Below the pieces are notes generated by a model. The model saw only the letters and a program-made list of their open reading frames with translations, had not been told where the DNA came from and searched no databases. A DNA stretch of 64,000 nucleotides from positions 186,001 through 250,000 of the forward strand of contig NZ_AOCG01000006.1 in assembly GCF_000525795.1 (NCBI RefSeq), written 5' to 3'. The position numbers and the translations under genes were made by a program. The DNA comes from Listeria aquatica FSL S10-1188. GTDB taxonomy: Bacteria > Bacillota > Bacilli > Lactobacillales > Listeriaceae. Below are positions 8,788 to 19,140 of the stretch, one piece after another. Positions within the stretch are counted from its first letter, which is position 1; the number at the start of each line of letters is the position of its first letter.

Positions 8788-11551
8788 TCATTCATAATTC
8801 TTAGTTACAATTTCCGCACAACGTCCACAAAGCGTTGGATGATGTTCGTCAGAACCAACATCTTTCTTCACAACACGACAACGTTCGCAAACTTCTCCAT
8901 CAGCAACAGAAATTTGAACTGCTACATGCGGAATTTCTAGTGCTGTTTCAGGAGCATTTTCAAGCCCTTCAACTAATTCAAAATCAGAAACAATAAAGAG
9001 CTGCGCAAAATCTCCTTCTAGGGAATCAAATAGTGATTTCCCAGTTTCATCCACATACAGGGTCACTTTTGCAAGCATGGATTTTCCGATCATCTTATCG
9101 TTCCGAGCTTCTTCAAGCGCTTTTTGAACACCATCACGCACTTTCATGAACTCATCCCATTTTTCTTCAAGACCGGCTTTCACATTCAGAACATGTACTT
9201 CTGGCATATCCTCTAGGTGAATACTTGGTGTTTCTTCGCCCTTTAGATTAGCCCAAATTTCTTCCGTCGTATGCGGAAGAATCGGAGCAAGTAGTTTAGT
9301 TAATACAACAACGGACTCATAGAACACTGTTTGCATTGAACGTCTACTTAGACTATCAGCAGCTTCGATATAAACAACATCTTTCGCAAAGTCCATATAG
9401 AACTGACTTAGTAATACGGTACAGAAATTGTTGATTTGATGATAAATCGTTGAGAACTCAAATTTTTCATAACTAGTTAAGACGGTATTCACTAAATGAT
9501 TTAATTTCACTAACACATACTGATCAACTTCTCGCAATTCTTCAAAAGCTACTTGATCTTTTTCAGGTTCAAAATCACTCACGTTTCCTAGCAAGAAACG
9601 CATTGTATTCCGGATTTTCCGATAAACTTCCGAAACTTGTTTTAAGATGTCATCGCTAATACGAACATCTGCCTGATAATCCACAGAAGCCACCCACAAG
9701 CGAACAATGTCCGCCCCTAGCTGATTGATAACTTTCCCTGGCAAAATGGTGTTACCGAGCGATTTACTCATCTTACGGCCTTCTCCATCAAGCGCAAACC
9801 CATGGCTAAGTACGTTACGATAAGGAGCTTCACCAGTCATTGCTACCGCCGTTGTAAGCGAGGAATTGAACCAACCACGATATTGGTCAGAACCCTCCAT
9901 ATAAAGATCTGCTGGACGAGAAAGTTCTGGTCTTGCCTCTAGCACAGCTTGATGGCTCGAACCAGAATCAAACCAAACATCCATAATATCATGTTCTTTT
10001 GTAAACTCCCCATTCGGACTGGATGGATGTGTAAATCCTGCTGGTAAAAGATCCTTAGCTTCCTTTTCAAACCAAATATTGGAACCATGTTCACGGAACA
10101 AATCAGAAATATGTTGAATCGTTTCATCTGTAATAATCGCATCCCCATTTTCCCCATAGAAAATAGGAAGTGGCACACCCCAAGCACGCTGGCGTGAAAT
10201 TACCCAATCGCCTCGGTCACGAACCATATTATAAAGTCTAGTTTCTCCCCATGAAGGCGTCCAATTTACTTTTTGAACGGCTTCCATGAGCTCACCACGG
10301 AATTTATTAATCGAGGCAAACCACTGAGGTGTCGCACGGAAAATAACTGGTTTTTTCGTACGCCAATCATGTGGGTAACTATGAGTAATAAAGTCAAGTT
10401 TTAATAGTGCCCCAACTTCTTTTAACTTTTCAGTGGCAACTTTATTCGCTTCGTCGTAGAAAAGCCCTTCAAATCCAGGTGCTTCATCTGTAAAGACCCC
10501 TTTTTCATCGATCGGTGCTAATACTTCCAAACCGTATTTTTGACCGACAATAAAGTCATCTTCCCCGTGACCTGGCGCCGTATGCACAGCTCCTGTTCCA
10601 GCATCTGCTGTTGCATGTTCTCCGTTAATCACGAGCGAATCGCGGTCATAAAATGGATGTTTCGCAACAACGCGATCTAAATCACTACCACGAACTGTTT
10701 GAATTACTTTCCCGTCTTCCCAGCCAAGCGTTTCCTTTAGAGAATCCACTAACGCTGCTGCTACGAGATACTTCTGTCCACTTGTTTCTACAACTGCATA
10801 ATCTAAATTTGGATTCACCGTAATCGCCATGTTCGATGGAATCGTCCATGGGGTTGTCGTCCAAATCACGATTTTTGTATCATTATCAATGACTCCTTTG
10901 CCATCTTTTACATCGAAAGCGACATAAATAGAAGCAGATTTTTTATCATGATATTCAATTTCAGCTTCAGCAAGCGCTGATTCGCTTGAAGGAGACCAAT
11001 AGACTGGTTTTTTACCTTTATAGATATAGCCTTTTTTCGCCATTTTCCCAAATACTTTAATTTGCTCAGCTTCATATTCAGGTTTTAATGTGATATAAGG
11101 ATTTTCCCAATCACCATTTACTCCAAGGCGTTTAAAACCTGTTCGTTGTAAGTCAATTTGTTTATAAGCATATTCTTCACAAAGTTTGCGGAATTCCGCA
11201 ACTGACATTTCTTTTCGCTTTACACCTTTTTTAGTGAGTGCTTGTTCGATTGGAAGTCCATGCGTGTCCCACCCGGGTACATAGGGTGACCTAAAGCCTG
11301 CCATTGACTTATAGCGAACAATGATGTCCTTAATCGTTTTATTCATCGCATGTCCCATATGAAGTTCACCGTTCGCATACGGAGGACCATCATGCAAAAT
11401 GTAAGTCGGGCGACCCGCATTTTTTTTCTTGCACCTTTTGATAGAGATTTTCTTTCTCCCATTTTTCTTGCCAAAGTGGTTCTTTATTTGGCAAATTTCC
11501 TCGCATCGGAAATGCAGTTTTTGGCATCAATAATGTATCTTTATAATCCAT
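8788..11551 (-). CDS. ileS: Isoleucyl-tRNA synthetase (frame broken near the N-terminus)
   Basis: Class I synthetase that charges tRNA-Ile. Motifs: HIGH-type [12 protein letters not shown]-type [10 protein letters not shown], and a C-terminal zinc site with CERC and LCGRC. The open frame starts at 11397, but the true N-terminus ([20 protein letters not shown]...) is encoded upstream from ATG 11551, which has AAGGAG 10 bases before it. The break is a T8 run at 11420-11427, where seven bases give [17 protein letters not shown]. The corrected protein is 920 residues. A T-box leader directly upstream controls expression by uncharged tRNA-Ile. Confidence 0.95.
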
Positions 11552-11594
11552 CGCTCACAAACTCCTTTATTTTATTATTCCGCAAAAAATAAAA

Positions 11595-11812
11595 ATCTCC
11601 TCCCTAAAAAAGGGACGAGATTATCGCGTTACCACCCTTGTTGATAAAAAGAAGCTTTTTTACCCACTCGTTCCATTAACGCCTGGCCGCGCTGAGTCTT
11701 ACTTTATTCAGACTCAGAACTCCTTGAGTGATTTCTGAATTTCACCTTGCTTCTGGTCTCACACCATCACCAGATCGCTTCAAAGCAGGTTTGAAAAACA
11801 TACTTGTCTCAG
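11595..11812 (-). promoter_or_regulatory. T-box leader of ileS
   Basis: The minus strand contains the conserved T-box bulge AGGGTGGTAACGCG (11639-11626) followed by a terminator hairpin (ATCTCGTCCC / GGGAGGAGAT) and a T run at 11596-11620, right before ileS. Upstream, a Stem I-like stretch holds an ATC isoleucine codon (11732-11730) in the context CAGAAATCACTC, a plausible specifier. Uncharged tRNA-Ile would stabilise the antiterminator and permit ileS transcription. Confidence 0.9.
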
Positions 11813-11824
11813 ATCAACATTTTT

Positions 11825-12355
11825 CTATTCTTGTTCGCTTTCAGCATCTTCCTGAACTTCTTTAATAGATTTCAGTTCCGTTGCATCTACGTCATACTCC
11901 ATCATTTGTTGCCAATCATCGCTTTTAATCAAGTCCATTTGTGCTTCAACGAGAAGGCGCAAACGTTCTCTGAAAACTTTCGATTGACGTTTTAAATCTT
12001 CAATTTCAATTGAAATTTTACGTGCTTTTGAAAGTGAATCCGCTAAAATCCGATCCGCATTTTTTTCTGCTTCACGAATGATTAATTTTGCTTCTTGATC
12101 AGCAGATTGTTTCACTTCTTCCGCTGCAGTTTGAGCAACAATTAATGATTTATTTAGCGTTTCTTCAATATTTGTAAAATGTCCCAATCGTTCTTCATTG
12201 TTGTTTAAGGAATCTTCCAGACGTTTCTTTTCTTTTAGCACTTGTTCATAATCTTTGATAATCTGATCGAGGAAGTCATTCACTTCATCTTCATCATAAC
12301 CTCTAAAACCACGGGTAAATTCTTTGTTATGTATATCCAGTGGCGATAATGGCAT
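11825..12355 (-). CDS. divIVA: Cell-division / pole protein DivIVA
   Basis: Coiled-coil scaffold that senses negative membrane curvature at septa and poles. The N-terminal lipid-binding domain MPLSPLDIHNKEFTRGFRGYDEDEVNDFLDQIIKDYE (here shown in outline) has the conserved phenylalanine-arginine tip (FTRGFRGY). Residues 30-150 are strongly heptad-like (long runs of E, K, L), and the tail is acidic. Length 176. It closes the division gene cluster, just upstream of the ileS T-box. The coding frame is intact. Confidence 0.95.
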   Translation of the reverse strand: MPLSPLDIHNKEFTRGFRGYDEDEVNDFLDQIIKDYEQVLKEKKRLEDSLNNNEERLGHFTNIEETLNKSLIVAQTAAEEVKQSADQEAKLIIREAEKNADRILADSLSKARKISIEIEDLKRQSKVFRERLRLLVEAQMDLIKSDDWQQMMEYDVDATELKSIKEVQEDAESEQE

Positions 12356-12500
12356 ATTCTACACCTCCGTACGAATTATCGAAATAGCAACTTCAATATT
12401 CAGCTACTAAATTCGAAAGAACCTTGCTTTTTACAAAACAAATCCAATATAAGAATTATTTTAACACAATCTATCATTTTTTCCTAGTGCAATGTCGATT

Positions 12501-13019
12501 TTAGCGAACAAGAATCCCCATTTCCGCTAAGATTTCGATAGCTTTATCAATCTGCTCCTCTGTGTCAGCCTCAACCGTATGAAGATGAAGTCCATTTGTT
12601 AAACCCGAAAGCATTAGCGCATCTGTATTTTTTAATTTATAGATGAATTTTTCAACATCAAAGCGACTATTTAAATGAAGATTCCCTGTTAGTTCCCCAT
12701 AAATAGGATGATCTACGATGACATCAATCACAGAAACACCATAATCCACAAGCATATTTAATTCCGTTTCAGCTTCTTCTTTCGTATGATTACAAGCGAT
12801 AATCCGCTGAATTCTTTTCGATTCTTTAGCCATCATGTAGCCTTGTGGTGTTGATATGATTGGTTGTTCCATCGCTCGAAGCAACGAAATATCTTGCACG
12901 ATCACTTGTCTACTCACATCTGTTCGTTTGGCTAGCTCGCCTCCAGAAATTGGTTCAGAAGTATGTTTGAGCCAATCTAAAATGGCTTCACGTCTATCTT
13001 CTCCAAGCATTTTTTTCAA
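12501..13019 (-). CDS. niaR: NiaR/YrxA-type niacin-responsive repressor
   Basis: The 172-residue protein has an N-terminal winged helix (REAILDWLKHTSEPISGGELAK, then TDVSRQVIVQDISLLR) and a C-terminal 3H domain with histidines in CNHTKEEAE, DHPIYGEL and LHLHTVEAD, the metal/niacin site. The family represses NAD synthesis or niacin uptake genes when nicotinic acid is present. No nad or niacin transporter gene adjoins it here; it stands alone between divIVA and ylmH, where (from memory) L. monocytogenes carries a nad gene cluster. Its targets must be elsewhere. Confidence 0.85.
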   Translation of the reverse strand: MKKMLGEDRREAILDWLKHTSEPISGGELAKRTDVSRQVIVQDISLLRAMEQPIISTPQGYMMAKESKRIQRIIACNHTKEEAETELNMLVDYGVSVIDVIVDHPIYGELTGNLHLNSRFDVEKFIYKLKNTDALMLSGLTNGLHLHTVEADTEEQIDKAIEILAEMGILVR

Positions 13020-13125
13020 AATTTCTCACCTACTTCTTTCTCTTACCTTTAAATTAAGGCTATTATATCACAAGCAGCGCTTAAGCAACATTAATCTACC
13101 GCCGCTTGCTCCATTTTCTAGCCAT

Positions 13126-13166
13126 AAAAAAAGAAACTGCAAACAGATCTCACTCCACTCTCAGTT
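13126..13166 (-). terminator. Terminator of ylmH
   Basis: Arms AGAAACTG and CAGTTTCT around 13132-13164, with T7 following on the minus strand. Confidence 0.65.
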
Positions 13167-13168
13167 TC

Positions 13169-13945
13169 TCATTTCAAAAACCCAATATCCATCCGGATCT
13201 TGTCTTTTTTTGTCCGTCCATGAATTTGAATTAATTTGATCCTGCCATACCCACGTGCCGATAAAATGTCAGCTTCTTCGCATTCAAAATCTGGATTTTC
13301 TACCACTTTCCAGTTTACTTTGACAAGCCCTGCTTGAATCATTTGCTTAGCTTTTTGCCTAGAAAGATGAAGCGCGTTACTCAAAACCCCGTCTAGTCGT
13401 AAACTCGAACTTGTGATCATTTGCCCTTCCCACTCTTCTTGCACAATCAAAGCATCACGAAGGGCCACTTCCTCAAGCATCACATTTACTTTTCCAATTT
13501 TTTCGAGCTGACTCGTCACATAATGAGACATCTCCTGGTCCACAAAAAACTGCCATTCTTCACCTTGGTTCAAAATATCTCCAAAAGCTTCACGACGAAT
13601 ACCAAGTGACATCAATGTTCCGAGAATTTTTTGATGCGTGAGTGTCGTGAACTTCACAGGATAACGAATGTGAAAGAGACTTATTTTAAAATCATTTTCT
13701 TCTGGCGTGTAGTAGTCCGGATAAATGAGCGCTCGTTTTCGTTCTGTGAATTCGGATCCACCAAAAAATGAGGTTTTCATTGTATCATACCCACCAACAA
13801 CCGTTTCAGCAATAAAACGTTGTCGTGGATCTAAAAATTCAGTTAGTCGCGGGGTATACTCGTCCTCCACTTGAATCGCCAAATCTAAAATTTGATCGAT
13901 AAATGCATATTCTTCCTTACGAAAATGTTGATAAATACCTTCCAT
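13169..13945 (-). CDS. ylmH: S4-domain RNA-binding protein YlmH
   Basis: About 258 residues. The C-terminal S4 RNA-binding domain is clear (SSLRLDGVLSNALHLSRQKA, then KQMIQAGLVKVNW). The family has been linked to division in streptococci and to rescue of stalled ribosomes (RqcP-like role). I use the ATG at 13945 (MEGIYQHFRKEEY) because GAGGAGGTG sits 6 bases upstream; the longer frame to 13981 lacks such a site. It is in the conserved ylm cluster with ylmG, sepF and ylmE downstream of ftsZ. Confidence 0.9.
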   Translation of the reverse strand: MEGIYQHFRKEEYAFIDQILDLAIQVEDEYTPRLTEFLDPRQRFIAETVVGGYDTMKTSFFGGSEFTERKRALIYPDYYTPEENDFKISLFHIRYPVKFTTLTHQKILGTLMSLGIRREAFGDILNQGEEWQFFVDQEMSHYVTSQLEKIGKVNVMLEEVALRDALIVQEEWEGQMITSSSLRLDGVLSNALHLSRQKAKQMIQAGLVKVNWKVVENPDFECEEADILSARGYGRIKLIQIHGRTKKDKIRMDIGFLK

Positions 13946-14027
13946 CTGCTTCACCTCCTCTGTTTTTAAAAAATGAGCCATCGTGCTTAACTAAATTTAT
14001 ATTCTTTCAGACAAATTTTTCTCTTAA

Positions 14028-14056
14028 AAAAAGTCATGCCCGAAAGACATGACCCG
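14028..14056 (-). terminator. Hairpin after ylmG
   Basis: GGGTCATG...CATGAC followed by T7 on the minus strand, immediately after the ylmG stop. Short stem, so it may only attenuate. Confidence 0.5.
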
Positions 14057-14353
14057 TTAAATCCCGTATAAAAGCGGTACAACGTATTGATAAATCAAAT
14101 TGGTAAGGACAGTCATCGCAAATTGAAAAGCAATAAACGCAACCAATGATGAAATATCGAACATTCCAATCGGCGGGATAATCCGTCTGAACGGTTCCAG
14201 AATCGGTTCAAAAATCCGACCTAAAAAACGGCCAATTTTTGAATCCCGTGCTCCTGGAAACCAGCTCATCAAGAAGTAGACAAACATGAGCGTTGGCAAG
14301 TAGCGAATGATAAACAAAATCACATCAACTACTTGTATTAAAAAAGTTTGCAA
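14057..14353 (-). CDS. ylmG: YggT-family membrane protein YlmG
   Basis: A 98-residue integral membrane protein with two YggT hydrophobic blocks: residues 1-30 (LIQVVDVILFIIRYLPTLMF) and 60-95. Between them is the family motif GRFLGRIFEPILEPFRRIIP. The family is linked to membrane organisation near the division site, and in plants to chloroplast nucleoid distribution; its biochemical role is not known. Located between sepF and ylmH, as in other Firmicutes. Confidence 0.9.
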   Translation of the reverse strand: MQTFLIQVVDVILFIIRYLPTLMFVYFLMSWFPGARDSKIGRFLGRIFEPILEPFRRIIPPIGMFDISSLVAFIAFQFAMTVLTNLIYQYVVPLLYGI

Positions 14354-14376
14354 CCTTGTGTTCCACCTCTCTAGCG

Positions 14377-14838
14377 TTACATGTAATTTTGTTCTTCAAG
14401 CATTTCCGAGATTGAGCCATCTACGTTAACATTTTCAGGTGTACACAAGAAAATATTGTTACCGATGCGCTGGATGTCTCCTCCTAATGCGTAAACTGTT
14501 CCACTTAGGAAATCTACGATACGAATTGCTTGGTCGTGACTAATGCGCTGTAAGTTAACGACAAGCGTTTTATATTCTTTTAAGTAATCCGCAAGCTCTT
14601 GTGCCTCAGCGTATACACGTGGTTCAGAAAGCATTACTTCACTTGAAAATTGCGCGCCTTGCATGCTGACAACATTGGGCCCTTCTTCAACCGCCCGAAA
14701 GCGGTTTTTAGCTGATTTTTCATTTTTCTTTTGAATCATTGGTTCAGGTTCCTGCGTATTTTTTCGATTTGTTTCTTCTTCGTAATATTCATCTTCATCA
14801 AGGAAAAAGAAAGATTTGAATTTATTGGAAAGTCCCAT
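14377..14838 (-). CDS. sepF: Cell division protein SepF
   Basis: FtsZ-bundling membrane anchor of the Z ring, 153 residues. The N-terminal amphipathic helix MGLSNKFKSFFFL binds the membrane, a charged linker follows (residues 15-60), and the globular DUF552 domain spans about 65-150 with KEYKTLVVNLQRISHDQAIR, then DFLSGTVYALGGDIQRIG. An excellent GGAGGTG precedes the ATG. Between ylmE and ylmG. Confidence 0.95.
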   Translation of the reverse strand: MGLSNKFKSFFFLDEDEYYEEETNRKNTQEPEPMIQKKNEKSAKNRFRAVEEGPNVVSMQGAQFSSEVMLSEPRVYAEAQELADYLKEYKTLVVNLQRISHDQAIRIVDFLSGTVYALGGDIQRIGNNIFLCTPENVNVDGSISEMLEEQNYM

Positions 14839-14859
14839 GATCTTGCACCTCCGTTAATT

Positions 14860-15534
14860 TTAGTCATTTACGAGCGCCCTGCCAACACGAATATATGTGG
14901 CACCTTCTTCTACTGCAATACTATAATCGTTTGTCATCCCCATAGATAGTTCGCTTGCTGTCACCCGATTGAGATGAAGTGCTGCAATTTCAACACCTGC
15001 TTCATTCAATGCGTGAAAAATATCATGAAGGTCGTTTTCATTCTCAGTAATTGGAGCCATCGTCATCAATCCGACAATTTCAATTTGTTTGAAATCAGCT
15101 TGTTTCAGAAACACTAAAGCTGATTCTTTCGTAAAACCATGCTTAGATTCCTCTCCAGAAACATTCAGCTGCAAGAAACAACGGACTGGCTTTTCAGCCC
15201 GTTTTTCAATTTCCTCCGCCAAACTTGCTCGGTCAAGTGAATGGATAAAATCCACTTTATCAATAATTTGCTTCACCTTGCGTGTTTGGAGCGACCCGAT
15301 GAAATGCCAGCGGATGTCCGAGAAATCTTGAAGCGCTTCATACTTCTCCAAAAAGACATCCACCCGGTTTTCACCAAAATCACGAATTCCCAAATCATAA
15401 AGTTCTTTTATTCCTGCAACATCAATGGTTTTCGTTACAGCAACTAAATGTACATCTGCTTCAGAACGTCCAGCTTTTTTGCAAGCCTCTTTAATATTCG
15501 TTTTAATTTGAGTGAGATTAGCTTGTTTCGACAT
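14860..15534 (-). CDS. ylmE: YggS-family PLP-binding protein YlmE
   Basis: Pyridoxal-phosphate-binding homeostasis protein, 224 residues, single TIM-barrel fold. The PLP lysine is in HLVAVTKTI near residue 35; the motif DFGENRVDVF and the late SMGMTNDYSIAVEEGATYIR (phosphate-binding) are conserved. It keeps free PLP and amino/keto-acid pools balanced and has no known catalysis. Intact frame within the ftsZ-ylm cluster, 22 bases before sepF. Confidence 0.93.
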   Translation of the reverse strand: MSKQANLTQIKTNIKEACKKAGRSEADVHLVAVTKTIDVAGIKELYDLGIRDFGENRVDVFLEKYEALQDFSDIRWHFIGSLQTRKVKQIIDKVDFIHSLDRASLAEEIEKRAEKPVRCFLQLNVSGEESKHGFTKESALVFLKQADFKQIEIVGLMTMAPITENENDLHDIFHALNEAGVEIAALHLNRVTASELSMGMTNDYSIAVEEGATYIRVGRALVND

Positions 15535-15586
15535 CTACGTCACCTTTGTTCATTTGAATTCCCGAATTCTAACGCTTCAAACATTT

Positions 15587-16756
15587 TTAGCGTTTGCGTC
15601 TATTACGATTGCGAATAAATGCTGGAACATCTACATCCCCATGATCTGTGTTTGTTGGTTCTTCTTCACGATAGGATGGCGATGGTGTTTCAACTGAATC
15701 ATTTTCAACTGGTCTACGTGGCTCTTCGGGTTTAGCATAGTTCGGACGGTTCACATCGATTTTTTGACCTGTTGCTCGTCTTGTTTGAACGGGTTGTTGT
15801 TTTGACTCATCAAATCCTGTAGCAATCACAGTCACAACGAGCTCGTCTTTCAAATCATCATTAATGACAGAACCAAAAATCATATTCACTTCTGGATCAG
15901 ACGCATTTGACACGATTTCTGCAGCTTCTTGAACTTCGTACAGACTAAGATTCGAACCGCCTGTAATATTCATTAGCACACCTTTTGCACCATCAATCGA
16001 AGTTTCAAGTAACGGAGAAGAAATAGCTTTTTTAGCAGCGTCTGCCGCGCGATTTTCACCCGTCGCAATTCCAATTCCCATAAGAGCTGAACCGCGATTT
16101 GTCATAATCGTTTTTACATCTGCGAAGTCCAAATTGATAAGTCCAGGAACCGCAATTAAATCAGAAATGCCTTGCACCCCTTGGCGGAGAACATTATCTG
16201 CTTCACGGAACGCCTCAAGCATCGGAGTGTTCTTATCGACAATTTGAAGCAAGCGATCATTTGGAATTACGATTAACGTATCAACCGCTTCTTTCATCGC
16301 CTCTGTTCCAGAAAAAGCTTGTTTCGAGCGTTTTGGTCCTTCAAAGCCAAATGGACGTGTAATCACACCAACTGTTAGAGCTCCCATTTCCTTTGCGATT
16401 TGTGCAATAACTGGTGCAGCTCCCGTTCCTGTTCCGCCACCCATTCCTGCAGTGACAAATACCATATCCGCACCTTTTAGCGCTTCTTCAATGACTTCAC
16501 GACTTTCTTCGGCTGCTTTTTTCCCGATTTCAGGAACAGCTCCAGCTCCAAGCCCACGAGTAAGCTTTGAACCGATCTGTAATTTTACTTCAGATTTAGC
16601 TAAATTAAGTGCTTGAGCATCTGTATTAACAGAAATGAATTCAACGCCTTGAACACCGTGTTCGATCATACGGTTAACAGCATTATTTCCGCCACCGCCG
16701 ACGCCAATTACTTTTATTGTTGCCAAGCTTTCAGAATTGGTTTCAAACTCTAACAT
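15587..16756 (-). CDS. ftsZ: Cell division protein FtsZ
   Basis: Tubulin-like GTPase that forms the cytokinetic ring. The GTP-binding tubulin signature [13 protein letters not shown] and the synergy-loop aspartates ([12 protein letters not shown]) are present. The globular domain spans about 10-315, followed by a disordered linker. The C-terminal peptide [16 protein letters not shown] is the conserved site that binds FtsA and SepF. The frame is intact at 389 residues, directly downstream of ftsA. Confidence 0.98.
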   Translation of the reverse strand: MLEFETNSESLATIKVIGVGGGGNNAVNRMIEHGVQGVEFISVNTDAQALNLAKSEVKLQIGSKLTRGLGAGAVPEIGKKAAEESREVIEEALKGADMVFVTAGMGGGTGTGAAPVIAQIAKEMGALTVGVITRPFGFEGPKRSKQAFSGTEAMKEAVDTLIVIPNDRLLQIVDKNTPMLEAFREADNVLRQGVQGISDLIAVPGLINLDFADVKTIMTNRGSALMGIGIATGENRAADAAKKAISSPLLETSIDGAKGVLMNITGGSNLSLYEVQEAAEIVSNASDPEVNMIFGSVINDDLKDELVVTVIATGFDESKQQPVQTRRATGQKIDVNRPNYAKPEEPRRPVENDSVETPSPSYREEEPTNTDHGDVDVPAFIRNRNRRKR

Positions 16757-16804
16757 TCTATTTCCTCCTACTACTTTCTTGTTTTTTTAAATCGTAGTTA
16801 TTAT

Positions 16805-18085
16805 TCAAAAAAAAGCGCCAAAGAAATTTTTCATTTTTGTTGTTACTTTTTCATCATCTGATTTTTTAGGTTTAGGTGCTTTTGCTTTCTTTTCAGCTCG
16901 ACCTTCGCCTTCTTCGTTATAGGCTGATGTCTCGCTTCCAAGGTCGCGTCCTTCAAGACCTTCTAATTCATATGCATATTGGATTAACCCAACTGCTGTT
17001 GTATAGGCTGGATCTCTTACCCCGATATAATCTGGCATGGCAAGTCTTGCATGATTCCCAAGGGTTTTCCCGGCAAGATCAATTGCACCTAGCATCCCCA
17101 TCGTTCCACCAGTTAAAATATAACCACCTTGCAAATTTCTTGCGCCCATACGGTAAACTTCTTCTTGTACGAGTTCAAAAATTTCTTCGAGCCTCGCTTC
17201 AATGATATCTGCGATTTCAAGTTGATTGAAATGTTGCTGTTGATCAGAGCCGATAACATCGACAGAAAAGACTTCATCTTGTGAAGCATCTTCATAAAAA
17301 GCGTAACCATGTTCCAGTTTCACTTTTTCAGCATTTGCCGTTGAAGTGTTTAAACCAAGCGATAAGTCTTTCGTAATATTTTCTCCGCCAACCGGAATGG
17401 AACTTGTAGCCATTAGCTTACCTTGATCAAACAGACTCACAGTTGTTGTTCCCGCTCCAATATTTACAAGTGCAGTTCCAAACTCTTTATCATCATTAGT
17501 CATCGAAATAGCAGCTTCAGCAAGTGGCTGTAGCACGATTTCAGTAATTTCCAGTCCAGCTCTTTCTACGCAGCGGAGGATGTTATGTAAAATTGTTTTT
17601 GAACCTGTTACAAGGGAGCCTTCCATTTCTAAACGTACGCCACTCATGCCACGCGGATCTGTTATTCCATCAAAGCCATCAACAATAAATTGATGTGGAA
17701 TGAGACTGATCACCTCGCGCTCAGGACTAAGCGGGGCAACTTGTGCAGAATCTAAAACATTCCAGACATCATGATCGGTAATTTCAGAATTATCACCACT
17801 GACCGCAACAATCCCGCGACTGTCTTCAAGCATAATTTGGTTAGAAACGATCCCAACAATCACTTGTGAAATTTCTACGCCAACCATTCGTTCAGCTTTT
17901 TGAATCGCTTGTTTGATGGAATCCACAGCTTTATCAATATCAATGACAATGCCCTTTTTGATTCCTTCCGATTCCACGTCGCCAACACCTATAATATTCA
18001 AACGGTCATTTGCAATTTCCGCGATGATTACTTTGATTTTTGAAGAGCCAATATCAAGGCTCACATAAATTTCACTTTCTCCCAC
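16805..18085 (-). CDS. ftsA: Cell division protein FtsA (last residue probably altered by a homopolymer error)
   Basis: Actin-like ATPase that tethers FtsZ to the membrane. It starts GTG (18085) after GGAGGTG and has the phosphate-1 motif SLDIGSSKIKVIIAE and the adenosine motif TGGTMGMLGAIDLA. The charged linker (376-415) ends in the membrane-targeting amphipathic helix KMKNFFGAFF. The C-terminus reads GAFF-stop through an A8 run at 16807-16814; seven bases would give GAFFE-stop at 16801, which suits the family better. Length 426 either way. Directly upstream of ftsZ. Confidence 0.96.
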   Translation of the reverse strand: MGESEIYVSLDIGSSKIKVIIAEIANDRLNIIGVGDVESEGIKKGIVIDIDKAVDSIKQAIQKAERMVGVEISQVIVGIVSNQIMLEDSRGIVAVSGDNSEITDHDVWNVLDSAQVAPLSPEREVISLIPHQFIVDGFDGITDPRGMSGVRLEMEGSLVTGSKTILHNILRCVERAGLEITEIVLQPLAEAAISMTNDDKEFGTALVNIGAGTTTVSLFDQGKLMATSSIPVGGENITKDLSLGLNTSTANAEKVKLEHGYAFYEDASQDEVFSVDVIGSDQQQHFNQLEIADIIEARLEEIFELVQEEVYRMGARNLQGGYILTGGTMGMLGAIDLAGKTLGNHARLAMPDYIGVRDPAYTTAVGLIQYAYELEGLEGRDLGSETSAYNEEGEGRAEKKAKAPKPKKSDDEKVTTKMKNFFGAFF

Positions 18086-18321
18086 TGATCGGCACCTCCT
18101 TTGTTTTCATTCGTGTACCATTTTCATTTTATTTACAAACTTCTTATTTTCATGTTGACACTTTTCAAGACTATGTTAGATGTACCTATACTATAGTCTA
18201 CACCAACAAACTTTTGAATTAAAGTACAAAGATCAAATTTTGAACATTTTTTAAGAATTACAAGTAAATAGTAGAAAAAAGGGAACGAATGACCCCTTTT
18301 TTAGATGAATTGTCTATAGAA
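18086..18321 (-). promoter_or_regulatory. Gap between divIB and ftsA
   Basis: 236 AT-rich bases with no gene. A weak hairpin (AAAAAGGGG.../...CCCTTTTTT, about 18278-18302) follows divIB and could terminate its transcript. The rest probably holds an ftsA promoter, but no convincing -35/-10 pair was found. Confidence 0.35.
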
Positions 18322-19110
18322 TCATTCGGAATCTGCCTTTTCCTTTTCTTGTTTCTTTTTATAATAGCTTTCAAAATATGCCCCTACTTCAAGATCAATA
18401 ACACCTTTTTGTCCGTTGTTTAATTGAGCAGAAATAGAAGGATAATAACTCATTTTATCCGCAAATCCGTGAATAGTTGCTGTTACCTGATTGCCATCAT
18501 TCATGTATAATAAAATATGTTCAGAGTCACTCTTTATAGGCTTCAGATGAATCTCCGATACAGCATTTTGAACACTTGTCGGTAGCTTTTTCCATTCCTT
18601 CACCATATCTTTCAACACGTCATCATTTTTAAAATTGAAAAAGAGCACACGATTTCCAATCGGGAATTTTCTAGCTCGTTCCAGTAGCAACTCGCCATTT
18701 TCCAATATCTCATAGTAAAAGCCATCTTTCGGCTCATAACCAATCGTTTTATACTCGGTAATTTTGATTTTAATTGCACGTAGTCCGCTTTTTTTCAACA
18801 ACAGCTTTTTTTAATCATTTTATTTTTTTTCAAGTTGTTCCGCTACGTTTTTATTATTTGTTGCAATCATATAGTCGCCTTTTCGAACACCACTATCTGA
18901 CCGCACATCTTGCTCCGTTAACTCACGGTTTCCCGACACATAGATCGTTTCCACTTTACTAACCGGTGATAAAAAATACAAAGTTGCAAGAATCAAAAGA
19001 ACAAAGAAGCCAATCAGAAGAATTAAATGGCGAACCAATCTTTTCTTGCGATACTTCTTCAATTCTGGGATGCGGCTTTCAATGGAAACCACTTTTCTAT
19101 TTTTCGCCAT
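18322..19110 (-). CDS. divIB: Cell division protein DivIB/FtsQ (frame broken by three neighbouring homopolymers)
   Basis: Bitopic divisome protein that works with FtsL and DivIC. It has a short basic cytoplasmic tail, one membrane helix (LVRHLILLIGFFVLLILATLYF), then the POTRA domain (VSKVETIYVSGNRELTEQDV). The frame stops at 18820 and resumes at 18801. Between them lie runs of T8, T7 and T7 (18783-18830); reducing each by one gives a continuous LEKKNKMIKKAVVEKSGLRA, so three extra bases in 50 are implied. Corrected length is 261 residues. Good AAAGGAGG site before the ATG. Confidence 0.88.
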
Positions 19111-19140
19111 TTAAATCTTGCCTCCTTTGCCCTAGTCCCT

